64,000 nt of DNA from Manduca sexta. Taxonomy: Eukaryota > Arthropoda > Insecta > Lepidoptera > Sphingidae. The stretch lies in contig NC_051115.1 in assembly GCF_014839805.1 (NCBI RefSeq), positions 1,176,600-1,240,599 on the forward strand, read 5' to 3'. Shown one piece after another: positions 55,801 through 64,000 of this stretch; positions within the stretch are counted from its first letter, which is position 1; each line of letters starts with the position of its first letter. A program made the position numbers and the translations under genes. The notes beneath the pieces were generated by a model, which saw only the letters and a program-made list of their open reading frames with translations, was not told the origin of the DNA and ran no database searches.

Positions 55801-58800
55801 AATCGCTTGTACAGTCATTGCTTACAAGGGCTACAATGCTGTTGGGCGCACCCCAAACCCTGCGCATCAGTGATGTCGCGCGCTTTCACATTATCGCACT
55901 AAAATCGTCTGTATGCATACCGGCGAACATCCCCGACGCACTACAAAAACGAGAGAAACCCAACAACAATCTAAATGCGTTATTGTATTGGATTCGCAGA
56001 GCATTATAAGTTTTCTGCGTATAGCTGACCCACAGGCTGCACGTGTATAATGTTTGGCAAAACGCTTTAAATAGTGTAATTTTCACTGGAACCGTACAAC
56101 GATATATGCTGCACGTCGCGAAAATTGTCCAAGCGTAATCCAGGATCGTCTGTCGCCATCTTGCGTGATTGGTTGCGATAAATCACTATAGTTGCGTCAA
56201 TACCATATATGTCTTCTCGAAGTGCCGCTGATGTTGACGAGATGACGGTATGTATATTAATTGTACCGCCACACAGGAAAACGTTACGGCGCGGTACACG
56301 GGGAGGGCAGGGGGGTCAAAATAATTCAAAAATTGCGTTACGTAATACTTGAACAGCCGCTAATGCGGTCACGAAAAAATGACCCCACTGCACCTGATGG
56401 TAATGAAATGAAATGATCTATTTGAATCGATAATATGTTATAAATATTGTATACATTATTAAGATTCTATCAATATTAACTCTACCAGTTCGGAAAGCAG
56501 TTCTCACCAGAGAAGAGCGGACAAGAAACTCTGGTGTTGCTATTTTCACATTATAGAACGGAATTCAATCAGAAAAATAGGTTAACTTGTTGCGCTTCTG
56601 CATACCCCCCAAGAATTAATGTCTCTTTCTATTTCTCTCTCTCTCTGTGTGTGTAAATTCGTGTGATCCCGAGAGAGCAGAGCGCGTGCGCGTATTTGTG
56701 CACGTTTGTGTGTACGTGCGTGTGAGCACGTGCGTTCGTGTGTGCGTGCGTGTGAGCACGTGCGTTCGTGTGTGCGTGCGTGTGAGCACGTGCGTTCGTG
56801 TGTGCGTGCGTGTGAGCACGTGCGTTCGTGTGTGCGTGCGTGTGAGCACATGCGTTCGTGTGTGCGTTCGCGTGAGGACCTGCATTTGTGTGTGCGTGCG
56901 TGTGAGCACGTGCGTTCGTGTGTGCGTTCGTGTGTGCGTGCGCGTGAGGACCTACATTCGTGTGTGCGTGCGTGTGAGCACGTGCGTTCGTGTGTGCGTG
57001 CGTGTGAGCACGTGCGTTCGTGTGTGCGTGCGCGTGAGGACCTGCATTTGTGTGTGCGTGCGTGTGAGCACGTGCGTTCGTGTGTGCGTGCGTGTGAGCA
57101 CGTGCGTTCGTGTGTGCGTGCGCGTGAGGACCTGCATTCGTGTGTGCGTGCGTGTGAGCACGTGCGTTCGTGTGTGCGTGCGTGTGAGCACGTGCGTTCG
57201 TGTGTGCGTGCGCGTGAGGACCTGCATTTGTGTGTGCGTGCGTGTGAGCACGTGCGTTCGTGTGTGCGTTCGTGTGTGCGTGCGCGTGAGGACCTGCATT
57301 CGTGTGTGCGTGCGTGTGAGCACGTGCGTTCGTGTGTGCGTGCGTGTGAGCACGTGCGTTCGTGTGTGCGTGCGTGTGAGCACATGCGTTCGTGTGTGCG
57401 TTCGCGTGAGGACCTGCATTTGTGTGTGCGTGCGTGTGAGCACGTGCGTTCGTGTGTGCGTTCGTGTGTGCGTGCGCGTGAGGACCTGCATTCGTGTGTG
57501 CGTGCGTGTGAGCACGTGCGTTCGTGTGTGCGTGCGTGTGAGCACGTGCGTTCGTGTGTGCGTGCGCGTGAGGACCTGCATTTGTGTGTGCGTGCGTGTG
57601 AGCACGTGCGTTCGTGTGTGCGTGCGCGTGAGGACCTGCATTCGTGTGTGCGTGCGTGTGAGCACGTGCGTTCGTGTGTGCGTGCGTGTGAGCACGTGTA
57701 CGTTCGTGTGTGCGTGCGCGTGAGGACCTGCATTTGTGTGTGCGTGCGTGTGAGCACGTGCGTTCGTGTGTGCGTGCGTGTGAGCACGTGCGTTCGTGTG
57801 TGCGTGCGCGTGAGGACCTGCATTCGTGTGTGCGTGCGTGTGAGCACGTGCGTTCGTGTGTGCGTGCGTGTGAGCACGTGCGTTCGTGTGTGCGTGCGCG
57901 TGAGGACCTGCATTTGTGTGTGCGTGCGTGTGAGCACGTGCGTTCGTGTGTGCGTTCGTGTGTGCGTGCGCGTGAGGACCTGCATTCGTGTGTGCGTGCG
58001 TGTGAGCACGTGCGTTCGTGTGTGCGTGCGTGTGAGCACCTGCGTTCGTGTGTGCGTGCGTGTGAGCACATGCGTTCGTGTGTACGTGCGAGTAAGTGGG
58101 TGCGTGTGTGCGTGCCTGTACAATAAACACTCACTTCTTCCCATCGTCCGTGACGTGTTTGGAATTATTCCTCATATGTATCACCAGACTTGTTTTATCT
58201 TTAAACTGTTTCTTGCAAGTTTTGCAGTAGGCGATATCCTTGAGCACCGGTATTAGTCTATGGTTTGTGCGTACGTGGTTTCTGAGGCTATTTTTGCCTG
58301 CATACTTCTTATCACAATGGTGACATTTGAATGGACCCTGATGTGTTTCCTCGTGTTTGTTTCTGTGGACAAAAAAATAATTTATGCGAAAATGGACCGT
58401 AATCTATACATACAAAACAAAGTCCCCAAAAGCTGTCTGTATGTGATCGATTTTCTCAAAATATACTTATCGGATTTTTGTACGGTTTTCACTAAAAGAT
58501 AGTGCAATTCTTGAGGTAGGTTTAGGTCAATAGTATATTACGGTTTTATGTAAATTGACTGAAATATAACGATTGCTGTTGAGGTCACGTGGTGGTAAAA
58601 AATCTTGTGGGTCGGGATTTACACGCGAAACATTTTATAACACACTGACTTCAACGCGGACGAAGCCGCAAGCGCAGCTAGTTAATCTACATCACTACAT
58701 AGTATAAAACAAAGTCGCTTTCTCTGTCTCTATGTCCCTTTGTATGCTTAAATTTTTAAAACTACGCAACGGATTTTGATGCGGTTTTTTTTTAATAGAT

Positions 58801-61800
58801 AGAGTGATTCAAGAGGAAGGTTTATATGTATAATAACATCCATTAAATAGTGTAGAAATACTGTTATTTTGTTATGTTATACCCGTGCTAAGCCAGAGCG
58901 GGCCGCTATGTTTTTATATACATCGTTCACAGTTTTTCTGTAGTGTATTTGGTATCAGCATTGCACCCGTGCGAAGCCGTGGCGGGTCGCTAGTTAATAT
59001 ATAAAGCTGAAGAGTTTGTTAGAACGCGCTAATCTCAGGAACTACTTAACTGATTTCGAATATTTTTCACTAAAAGGAAGCTACATTACTCCTGAGTGGT
59101 ACGGGCTACTTTCACGGGAACATCATGTGAAAATATTTATTCTGGAAAAACTTTCTTTACACAGACGGTGCGCAATCATATTTTACCGGAAAAACTTATA
59201 CACGCAGATGGAGCCGCAATCAAAAGCTAGTTTATTAAAAAAAAATCCTTTGAAGACCACGGCTGCAGTCATCGAAACGCCGACAAAATATGATAATATA
59301 AAAAATCGCGACAAAATCCGAAAAATAATTTCATTTCGATGTTGTTTCGCTTACCTTTTGTGGCATTTCAGCTCCCAGGCGTTAGGGAAAACATGATTAC
59401 ATTGATTACATTGTACTTTAGAAGGATGGATTTCTCTCAAATGTTTTCTGTATGTTGCGAAGTCACTAAAAATAAAACATAAAAAAATATTTTAATGCTG
59501 TTAAAGGATAAAAAAAAATCCTTATTAAATCAAATCAAATCTTTATTGTGTGATTCTTGGTACAGTAGTTGGTATCATTATAATTCAGATCTACAAAAAT
59601 CGACCACCACGGGTGTACACAATTATTCCATACACACAGTGACAAAGGTATTACACATGCCCAAAATAGCTCAATTTTATGTAACACTATATAATATCTA
59701 CATTAGTGCTACAACTACACTGTGTTATCTTAATGGTATTTTACAATAATATTATTCATTTCAAATGTAATTAGTATTTGTATTTAAATTGTGTATTTTA
59801 CAATAAATTTTATTGCAATAAGAAATAATAATGTAAAAACACAATAACTTAGTACGCACAACGCACCACGCACGTGTCCGTCAGGCTAGTCCGAACCTCT
59901 GATTTTTTGCATTTTAGTATTAAATTGGTAAATGCGTATTTACAAAATACATTATTTATGTACAAACACATTGAAGTGGCGATGGCCCAGTTGAGAGTGG
60001 AACGGACTGCCGAGACGAATGGCAATGAAAATTCGCAGGTTCAAAACCCAACACCTCTGTTTCTAAAATAGTGTGTATTCTTTGTGAAATATCTCTTGCT
60101 TTAACGGTGAAGGAAAACATTGTGAGGAAACCTGCATACCTGAGAAGTTCTCTATAGGAATTTTGACGGTGTGTGAAGTCTACCCGCACTACAGCGTGGT
60201 GGACTTAAGGCCTAATCTCTCAGTAGTAGAGGAGTGCAGCAGTGGGACAGTATATAATACAGTTATTATTATTAGTCAATATTAGTTTATTTTTTTTAGT
60301 AATACCCAAGAGACCGAACTAAAAAAACAGGTTGTGCCAATCAAGTTACAAAAACGAAAAGACAGTTTTCTGGTAACTACAGCGGTTTGATAGTCCACTC
60401 ACCTGGCAATATAGTTGCAATCCGAATGCCGGCACGCGTAGTAGTCGTCGATTTGATTGTGTTTATCAGCATGCTCTACATTGTAATGCGCGATGCATTT
60501 TCTATCTTGAATGAATTTCTTTCCGCATTCCATGCATTGATATCTGTAACATAATAATCTATACTTATAATAAATCTGTAGAGAGGTCAATTCTGTACAT
60601 AAAATATATTTCCAAAATAACTATCAGGGGGTGATTAGGGATCGATACTGATGCCAAAAATGCAATTAGTAAAATTTTTGTCTGTCTTTATAACCGTTAT
60701 AGAAACAACAACTACTCGACAGATTTTAATGAAACTTGGAACTTCACTTGCAGTGAAGGGAAATGTTGGGAAAACGGGAGAAGTTACTCCATTTTTTAAG
60801 CTTCCGTCGCGTGTGCAACCTTAATTGTTAAAGCTACACAGAAATCATGTATGACGGAAATGTTCTCCTTAAAATTATGTAAAAAATATCCCACGACAGC
60901 ATATGTCTATCTTTTATGGTTGACTCACAATAACACGTGTAACTCCCGATAGCTTAGCAGTTCGAAGCTTTCTCATTATATTTGTCTACTCTTACGTTTA
61001 TAACACTCTCAGTCATCCCTAATTAAAAAGTTAACATTATTAAATATTCCATAAAAAGAATCATAGAAATCGGTATAGAAACACCAAAGTTATACATGAA
61101 ATACGCTAATAATAAGCCATCACGCGTGAATACTGAATCATGCTATAAGGATTATTTTTGTATATATATAAGGTCGCGAACGCACAGGCAGGCGGCTTGC
61201 TTGGCACCTAGAGGCTAGCGAATCACCTAGCGAGTAGCTTCGAAAAACGAACATTCTCGAACGTTCGCGACCGGCTTCAACTTTGAAGTCCGCAATCCAC
61301 GCGGGCGAAGCTGCGGGCGGAAGCTAGTAAAAAATAAAATGATTTATTCATCACGTAGGTGAACATAGTTGCACTTATGATAAGTCAAAGTACATGACAA
61401 TATTTAATTACTATTTAAATAAAATAACTTATAAGATGCAGAAAAAGGGTGCACTAGTGATGCCTACTTCTTTGGTCATAACAGGCTTGTGTGCGTGTGT
61501 GTGCGTGCGCGCTGAATACGACAATCTCAAGAACTACTAAGGGACCGTTCAAGTATTACGTAACGTAATTTTTGAAGATTTTTGACCCTCCCATGTTACG
61601 CGCCGTAACATTTTCCTGTACGCCCCCCCCCCCTCCAAAAGTTATGTAACTCTAAAGTAATTTTTTTTTCTAACATTCACAATTAATTCACGCAAAATAC
61701 CGGAATGTCGCTAAAATACCTTCGTTATTGTTTTAAGCGAGCGGTGATAGCCTAGTTGGGAGTGGAACGGACTGCCGAGACGAATGTCCGCAGGTTCAAA

Positions 61801-63342
61801 TCCCAAACACACCTCTGACCTTTCTAAAAAATCATGTGTGTATTCTTTGTGAATTTATCGTTCGCTTTAACGGTGAAGGCAAACATCGTGAGGAAACCTG
61901 TACATCTGAAAAGTTCTCTATAGGAATTTCGAAGGTGTGTGAAGTCTAGCAACCCGCACTAGGCCAGCGTGGTGGACTAAGGCTTAATCCCTCTCAGTAG
62001 TAGAGGAGGCCCGTGCTCAGCAGTGGGCAAGTATTTAATACAGGGCTGATATTATTATTATTGTTTTAAAATAAATGATCAATATTACATAACGCTTTGT
62101 ATGAACCCTGTAACCCCTGTAACGCATCATAACATTTTACAAGACACCCCTCCCGCACAAATTGCGTTACGTAACACTTGAACGGCCCATAAAAAGACTT
62201 TGAATTTCTTTAACTAATAGTCAGCTATTACTCCTCGAGTGCTTTAGGTTAATTTTATTTATTCATGATGGCGGAGTCGCTTCCAAAAGCCAGTTTATTT
62301 ATCTATACTATTATATAAAGCTGAAGAGTTTGTTTGTTTGTTTGAACGCGCCAATCTCAGGAACTACCGATTCGAACTGAAAAATACTTTTTGAAAAGTA
62401 CCCAACGTATTAAGGTGAAATTTGGTAAGGAGACAGTTTGAGCCCCTTGGAAGAATATAGGCTCCCGGGAAAATATATAGCGTAACTTTTATAACGGAAA
62501 ACTTTATAACGCGGGCGGAGCCGCGGGCAAAAGCCAGTTTATATTAGTAAAAAAAATCAAACATACCGTCGCCAATGAAGCTCTTCATGCTGTTTCATGC
62601 TAGTGCTTTTATTAAACACACATTTGCATACAGGGCACGTATACTTGCCTCTTTTCTGAAAAAAAAAAAAAAAACACATGTGTGGCTAAATGGATGTCTT
62701 TGAAAGAGGCGGAGGGTCCAGGGAAAATGGTTTACTGGTAGGTTGTATTTTATATATCGGCCTATGTATATCCGGTTCCAACAGGCCGGCATAATTGTGT
62801 CGACTGGCGAGGGGTAATCATCTCTGGTCAGTCAGTGGGGTACATATGTTGGGCCGGATAAAAAAAAAAACAAAGAAATTGCTATAATATTTTATCTGCC
62901 TACATACGATTTTTTTTATTGCTTTGAATGACGAGACGAGCTTGCCGTTCGCCTGATGGTAAGCGATACGATCCATAAACAGTAGAAACAACACCTTGAA
63001 TTACAAAGTATTGTTTGGTATTCCACTGCGCTCACTGAGACATGAGATGTTAAATATGTCCAGTAGTTACACTGGCTACAATGTTCAAACCGGAACACAA
63101 CTACACACTGCTGCTAGGCGTCAGAATGCATGCTACATAATATAAAGTGGTACCTTGTCATGCCTCCTCATGTGCAACTTCAGCGAGTCCTCAAGGCTGA
63201 AACTCTTCAAGCAATAATGACACTTATTCTGGTACATCGCGTACTCTGTGGCTCGCATCACGTCCCTCTCGGCTTCCAGCTGTTCTCTGGTGAGGTAGAC
63301 CATTCTTATCTTGCCGTAGAGGTCGCTGCGAGCGAACCTTAT
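52850..63342 (-). CDS. Gene E: C2H2 zinc-finger protein, 5' part outside window
   Basis: Minus-strand exons in order: 63342-63154, 62655-62567, 60543-60403, 59465-59355, 58362-58135, 54891-54783, 53897-53790 and 52999-52850 (TGA). They sum to 1125 nt, 374 visible residues, all phases consistent. The first visible exon starts in phase 0 with a charged stretch (LTREQLEAERD) like that of gene C exon 4 ([11 protein letters not shown]), so the ZAD exons should lie beyond 64000. Eleven C2H2 fingers are visible; the fourth uses C-x4-C and the tenth is followed by HTGERP. Exon lengths (89, 141, 111, 228, 109, 108) match gene D almost exactly. Introns are loaded with repeats: a 30-bp-unit minisatellite ends about 20 bp from the donor of exon 58362-58135, and a Helitron-like element starts 14 bp before the acceptor of exon 60543-60403. 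The 3' untranslated region looks like tandem copies of the coding 3' end. Probable nuclear DNA-binding protein. Confidence 0.87.
53061..53355. repeat. Tandem repeat of 105 bp, 2.8 copies, last intron of gene E
   Basis: Units start GATCAGCAAG, GATCATCCAG and GATCATCAAG at 53061, 53166 and 53271. Copies 1 and 2 are nearly identical; the third is truncated and more diverged. Confidence 0.9.
53483..53755 (+). repeat. Family X repeat, nearly full copy
   Basis: From CTGATGGTAGGTCTTATATG to GGCGAACGGCAAGCTCGTCT, 35 bp from the end of gene E exon 53897-53790. Confidence 0.6.
53937..54427. mobile_element. Inverted pair of SINE family 1 copies, tail to tail
   Basis: 53937-54155 is a plus copy (GCGACGATAGCCTAGTTGGG start). 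54157-54427 is a minus copy. The two nearly touch, so the transcript of gene E could form a hairpin with stems of roughly 200 bp. Confidence 0.75.
55095..55336. mobile_element. 242 bp palindromic element flanked by TTAA
   Basis: TTAA at 55091-55094 and 55337-55340. The ends GGTTATAGCTTAAGGTCCAT and the exact inverse match. A second perfect hairpin with 21 bp arms and a 9 bp loop lies at 55249-55299. Comparison with copies 1 and 3 of the host element shows clean insertion at a single TTAA. Confidence 0.85.
55458..56270 (-). mobile_element. Degenerate non-LTR retrotransposon 3' fragment
   Basis: The minus-strand frame at 56086-55886 reads CQTLYTCSLWVSYTQKTYNA and YNNAFRLLLGFSRFCSASGMF, which resembles the C-terminal region after the reverse transcriptase in some LINE proteins. 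Boundaries are taken from where the host transposon sequence is interrupted. Clade not assigned. Confidence 0.5.
56640..58110. repeat. Minisatellite, 30 bp unit, about 47 copies, GT-rich
   Basis: Two unit types share GTGTGTGCGTGCG; type 1 ends TGAGCACGTGCGTTC and type 2 ends TGAGGACCTGCATT(C/T). They alternate mainly as 1-1-2, giving a 90 bp higher order. As 30 is divisible by three and units lack stops in several frames, long open frames appear on both strands, but these are not genes. The array ends about 20 bp from the donor site of gene E exon 58362-58135. Confidence 0.95.
58403..59230 (+). mobile_element. Three Helitron-like elements end to end
   Basis: 58403-58681 (A|TCTATACATACAAAACAAAG to GCTAG|T), 58686-58993 (A|TCTACATCACTACATAG to GTCGCTAG|T) and about 58994-59230 (ATATATAAAGCTGAAGAG to AAAAGCTAG|T). 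Each has a GC-rich hairpin-like stretch before its 3' end. They fill most of one intron of gene E. Confidence 0.65.
59510..59975. other. AT-rich intron stretch of gene E
   Basis: ATCAAATCAAATCTTTATT near 59518 resembles the 3' end of a retroelement, but I cannot assign it. No exon seen. Confidence 0.35.
59978..60268 (+). mobile_element. SINE family 1 copy, diverged
   Basis: GTGGCGATGGCCCAGTTGAG head, then CCGAGACGAATGG, GTGAGGAAACCTGCATACC and GTAGTAGAGGAG, ending in ATT repeats. Confidence 0.65.
60558..61327 (+). mobile_element. Helitron-like element beginning 14 bp from a gene E splice acceptor
   Basis: A|TCTATACTTATAATAAATC start and GGCGGAAGCTAG|T end, with homology to 45103-45582 at both ends and extra sequence in the middle. 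The acceptor AG of exon 60543-60403 is at 60545-60544 on the minus strand. Confidence 0.7.
61332..61440 (+). repeat. Retroelement 3'-end-like repeat, family G
   Basis: GATTTATTCATCACGTAGGT and GTTGCACTTATGATAAGTCA match 20245-20360 and 63360-63480. Confidence 0.4.
61541..62189. mobile_element. TAA-flanked inverted-repeat element, copy 3, with nested SINE
   Basis: The left end CGTTCAAGTATTACGTAACG is mirrored by CGTTACGTAACACTTGAACG at the right, and TAA lies on both sides. A SINE family 1 copy (about 61738-62060) is inserted with ATTGTTTTAA on both sides as a likely target duplication. Confidence 0.8.
62302..62537 (+). mobile_element. Helitron-like element, short
   Basis: A|TCTATACTATTATATAAAG start with a short TTTG run; ends GCGGGCAAAAGCCAG|T. 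Same family as 23278-24419 but without the 123 bp repeats. Ends 30 bp from gene E exon 62655-62567. Confidence 0.65.
62755..63125 (-). repeat. 1551-type fragment followed by a family X repeat
   Basis: 62755-62845 is the inverse of part of the 19942 repeat (ACAGGCCGGCATAATTGTGT). 62905-63125 is a minus family X copy ending about 30 bp before gene E exon 63342-63154. Confidence 0.6.
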
Positions 63343-63359
63343 CTGGTGAAATAATAATT

Positions 63360-63480
63360 ATAAAATAAAATAAAATACTTCATTCATCACGTAGGCGAAC
63401 ATAATTGCACTTATAAGTAATTAGCTTATATAAAGACAATTTATATTGAAAATAAAATAATTGAAAAATATAGTAAACAA
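63360..63480 (+). repeat. Retroelement 3'-end-like repeat, family G
   Basis: ATACTTCATTCATCACGTAG and GAACATAATTGCACTTATAA match the copies at 61332 and 20245. It starts about 18 bp upstream of the first visible gene E exon. Confidence 0.4.
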
Positions 63481-63759
63481 AGAAGCCAGTGCCGGCTGGC
63501 AGGAAAGAAGAAATAAAATGATGTATATATGTATTTTTAAATAAACAATAAGGGAGAAACGCGTCGCGATCCTCACCGGTGAGGACGATAAAAGCCCTAA
63601 CCTAGCTAACCTACCAGCCTTTCACTAGCTACCTAAGTGACGCCTACCGGAAATTGATAAATTATACATGTTAAGTGACAACAAACGAAATAGTTTCTTA
63701 TTCATTCTTCTTTTCCATAGACAATATTGGGCATAAACCATTGTGGATATAATTACAGC

Positions 63760-64000
63760 AATAATAATATCAGCCCTCTATTATATACTGTCCCACTGCT
63801 GCACTCCTCTACTACTGAGAGTGATTAGGCCTTAGTCCACCACGCTGTAGTGCGAGCAGACACACCCTCAAAATTTCTATAAAAGAATTTGTTGGTATGC
63901 AGGTTTCCTCACCATATTTTCCTTCATCATTAAAGTACGCGATAATTCACAAAGAATACACACATAACTTTAGACAAGTCAGAGGTGTGTTTGGATTTTG
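63760..64000 (-). mobile_element. SINE family 1 copy, cut by window end
   Basis: ATATCAGCCCTCTATTATAT start of the reversed copy, then CTCCTCTACTACTGAGAG and TTTCCTCACCATATTTTCC. The tRNA-like head lies beyond 64000. Confidence 0.7.

Larger units (their letters stand above)
54994..56360. mobile_element. TAA-flanked inverted-repeat element, copy 2, with two nested insertions
   Basis: The left end GTTCAAGTGTTACGTAACGC is mirrored at the right end (GCGTTACGTAATACTTGAAC). Insertions: a TTAA-flanked palindromic element (55095-55336) and a retrotransposon remnant (about 55458-56270). It is in a large intron of gene E. Confidence 0.7.

Noticed and set aside
56582..58256. Very long open frames on both strands (up to 520 codons, His/Thr/Arg or Val/Cys/Arg repeats)
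   Set aside because: They are by-products of a 30 bp minisatellite whose period is a multiple of three and which lacks stops; long frames occur in several frames on both strands at once, with no conserved domain.

Overview
The window looks like nuclear DNA of a moth or butterfly (Lepidoptera), by inference. It is AT-rich and full of spliced C2H2 zinc-finger genes carrying ZAD-type N-terminal exons. It holds an R1-clade retrotransposon with a TAATG ORF junction, Helitron-like repeats ending in CTAG next to T, and tRNA-headed SINEs, a combination typical of lepidopteran genomes. Nothing bacterial is present, and no rRNA, tRNA gene or CRISPR array was seen.

The coding content is one gene cluster: five ZAD/C2H2 zinc-finger genes, called A to E here. 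Genes A (1-13043, its 5' part lies before the window), B (13648-22805) and C (27613-36212) are on the plus strand. Genes D (51458-36664) and E (63342-52850, its 5' part lies beyond the window) are on the minus strand, so C and D converge with 451 bp between their stop codons. I assembled every exon from splice sites, reading phase and complete zinc fingers. A, C, D and E share the same ordered exon set (about 89, 141, 105-111, 201-228, 109-112 and 105-108 nt, then a last exon), so they are duplicates of one ancestor. B is a more divergent member. All are probably nuclear DNA-binding proteins; targets cannot be read from the sequence.

The rest is mostly mobile DNA in introns and between genes. 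1-8364 is one intron of gene A holding a 1.4 kb inverted-repeat element and an R1-clade element (1646-8084) with a 17 bp target duplication, nested in an older repeat. 8800-10350 is an antisense reverse-transcriptase remnant reaching nearly to a splice acceptor. 22806-27612 between B and C holds a Helitron-like element with internal tandem repeats and a 2.8 kb TTAA-flanked element containing a large palindrome. Introns of C, D and E hold SINEs, MITEs, Helitron-like elements and three copies of a TAA-flanked inverted-repeat family. One large intron of gene E carries a 1.4 kb minisatellite with a 30 bp unit that runs nearly up to a splice donor.

The most unusual coding feature is in gene D: one 1350-nt exon between the ZAD and the fingers encodes about 27 tandem copies of an 11-residue, Asn/Cys/Gln-rich repeat.
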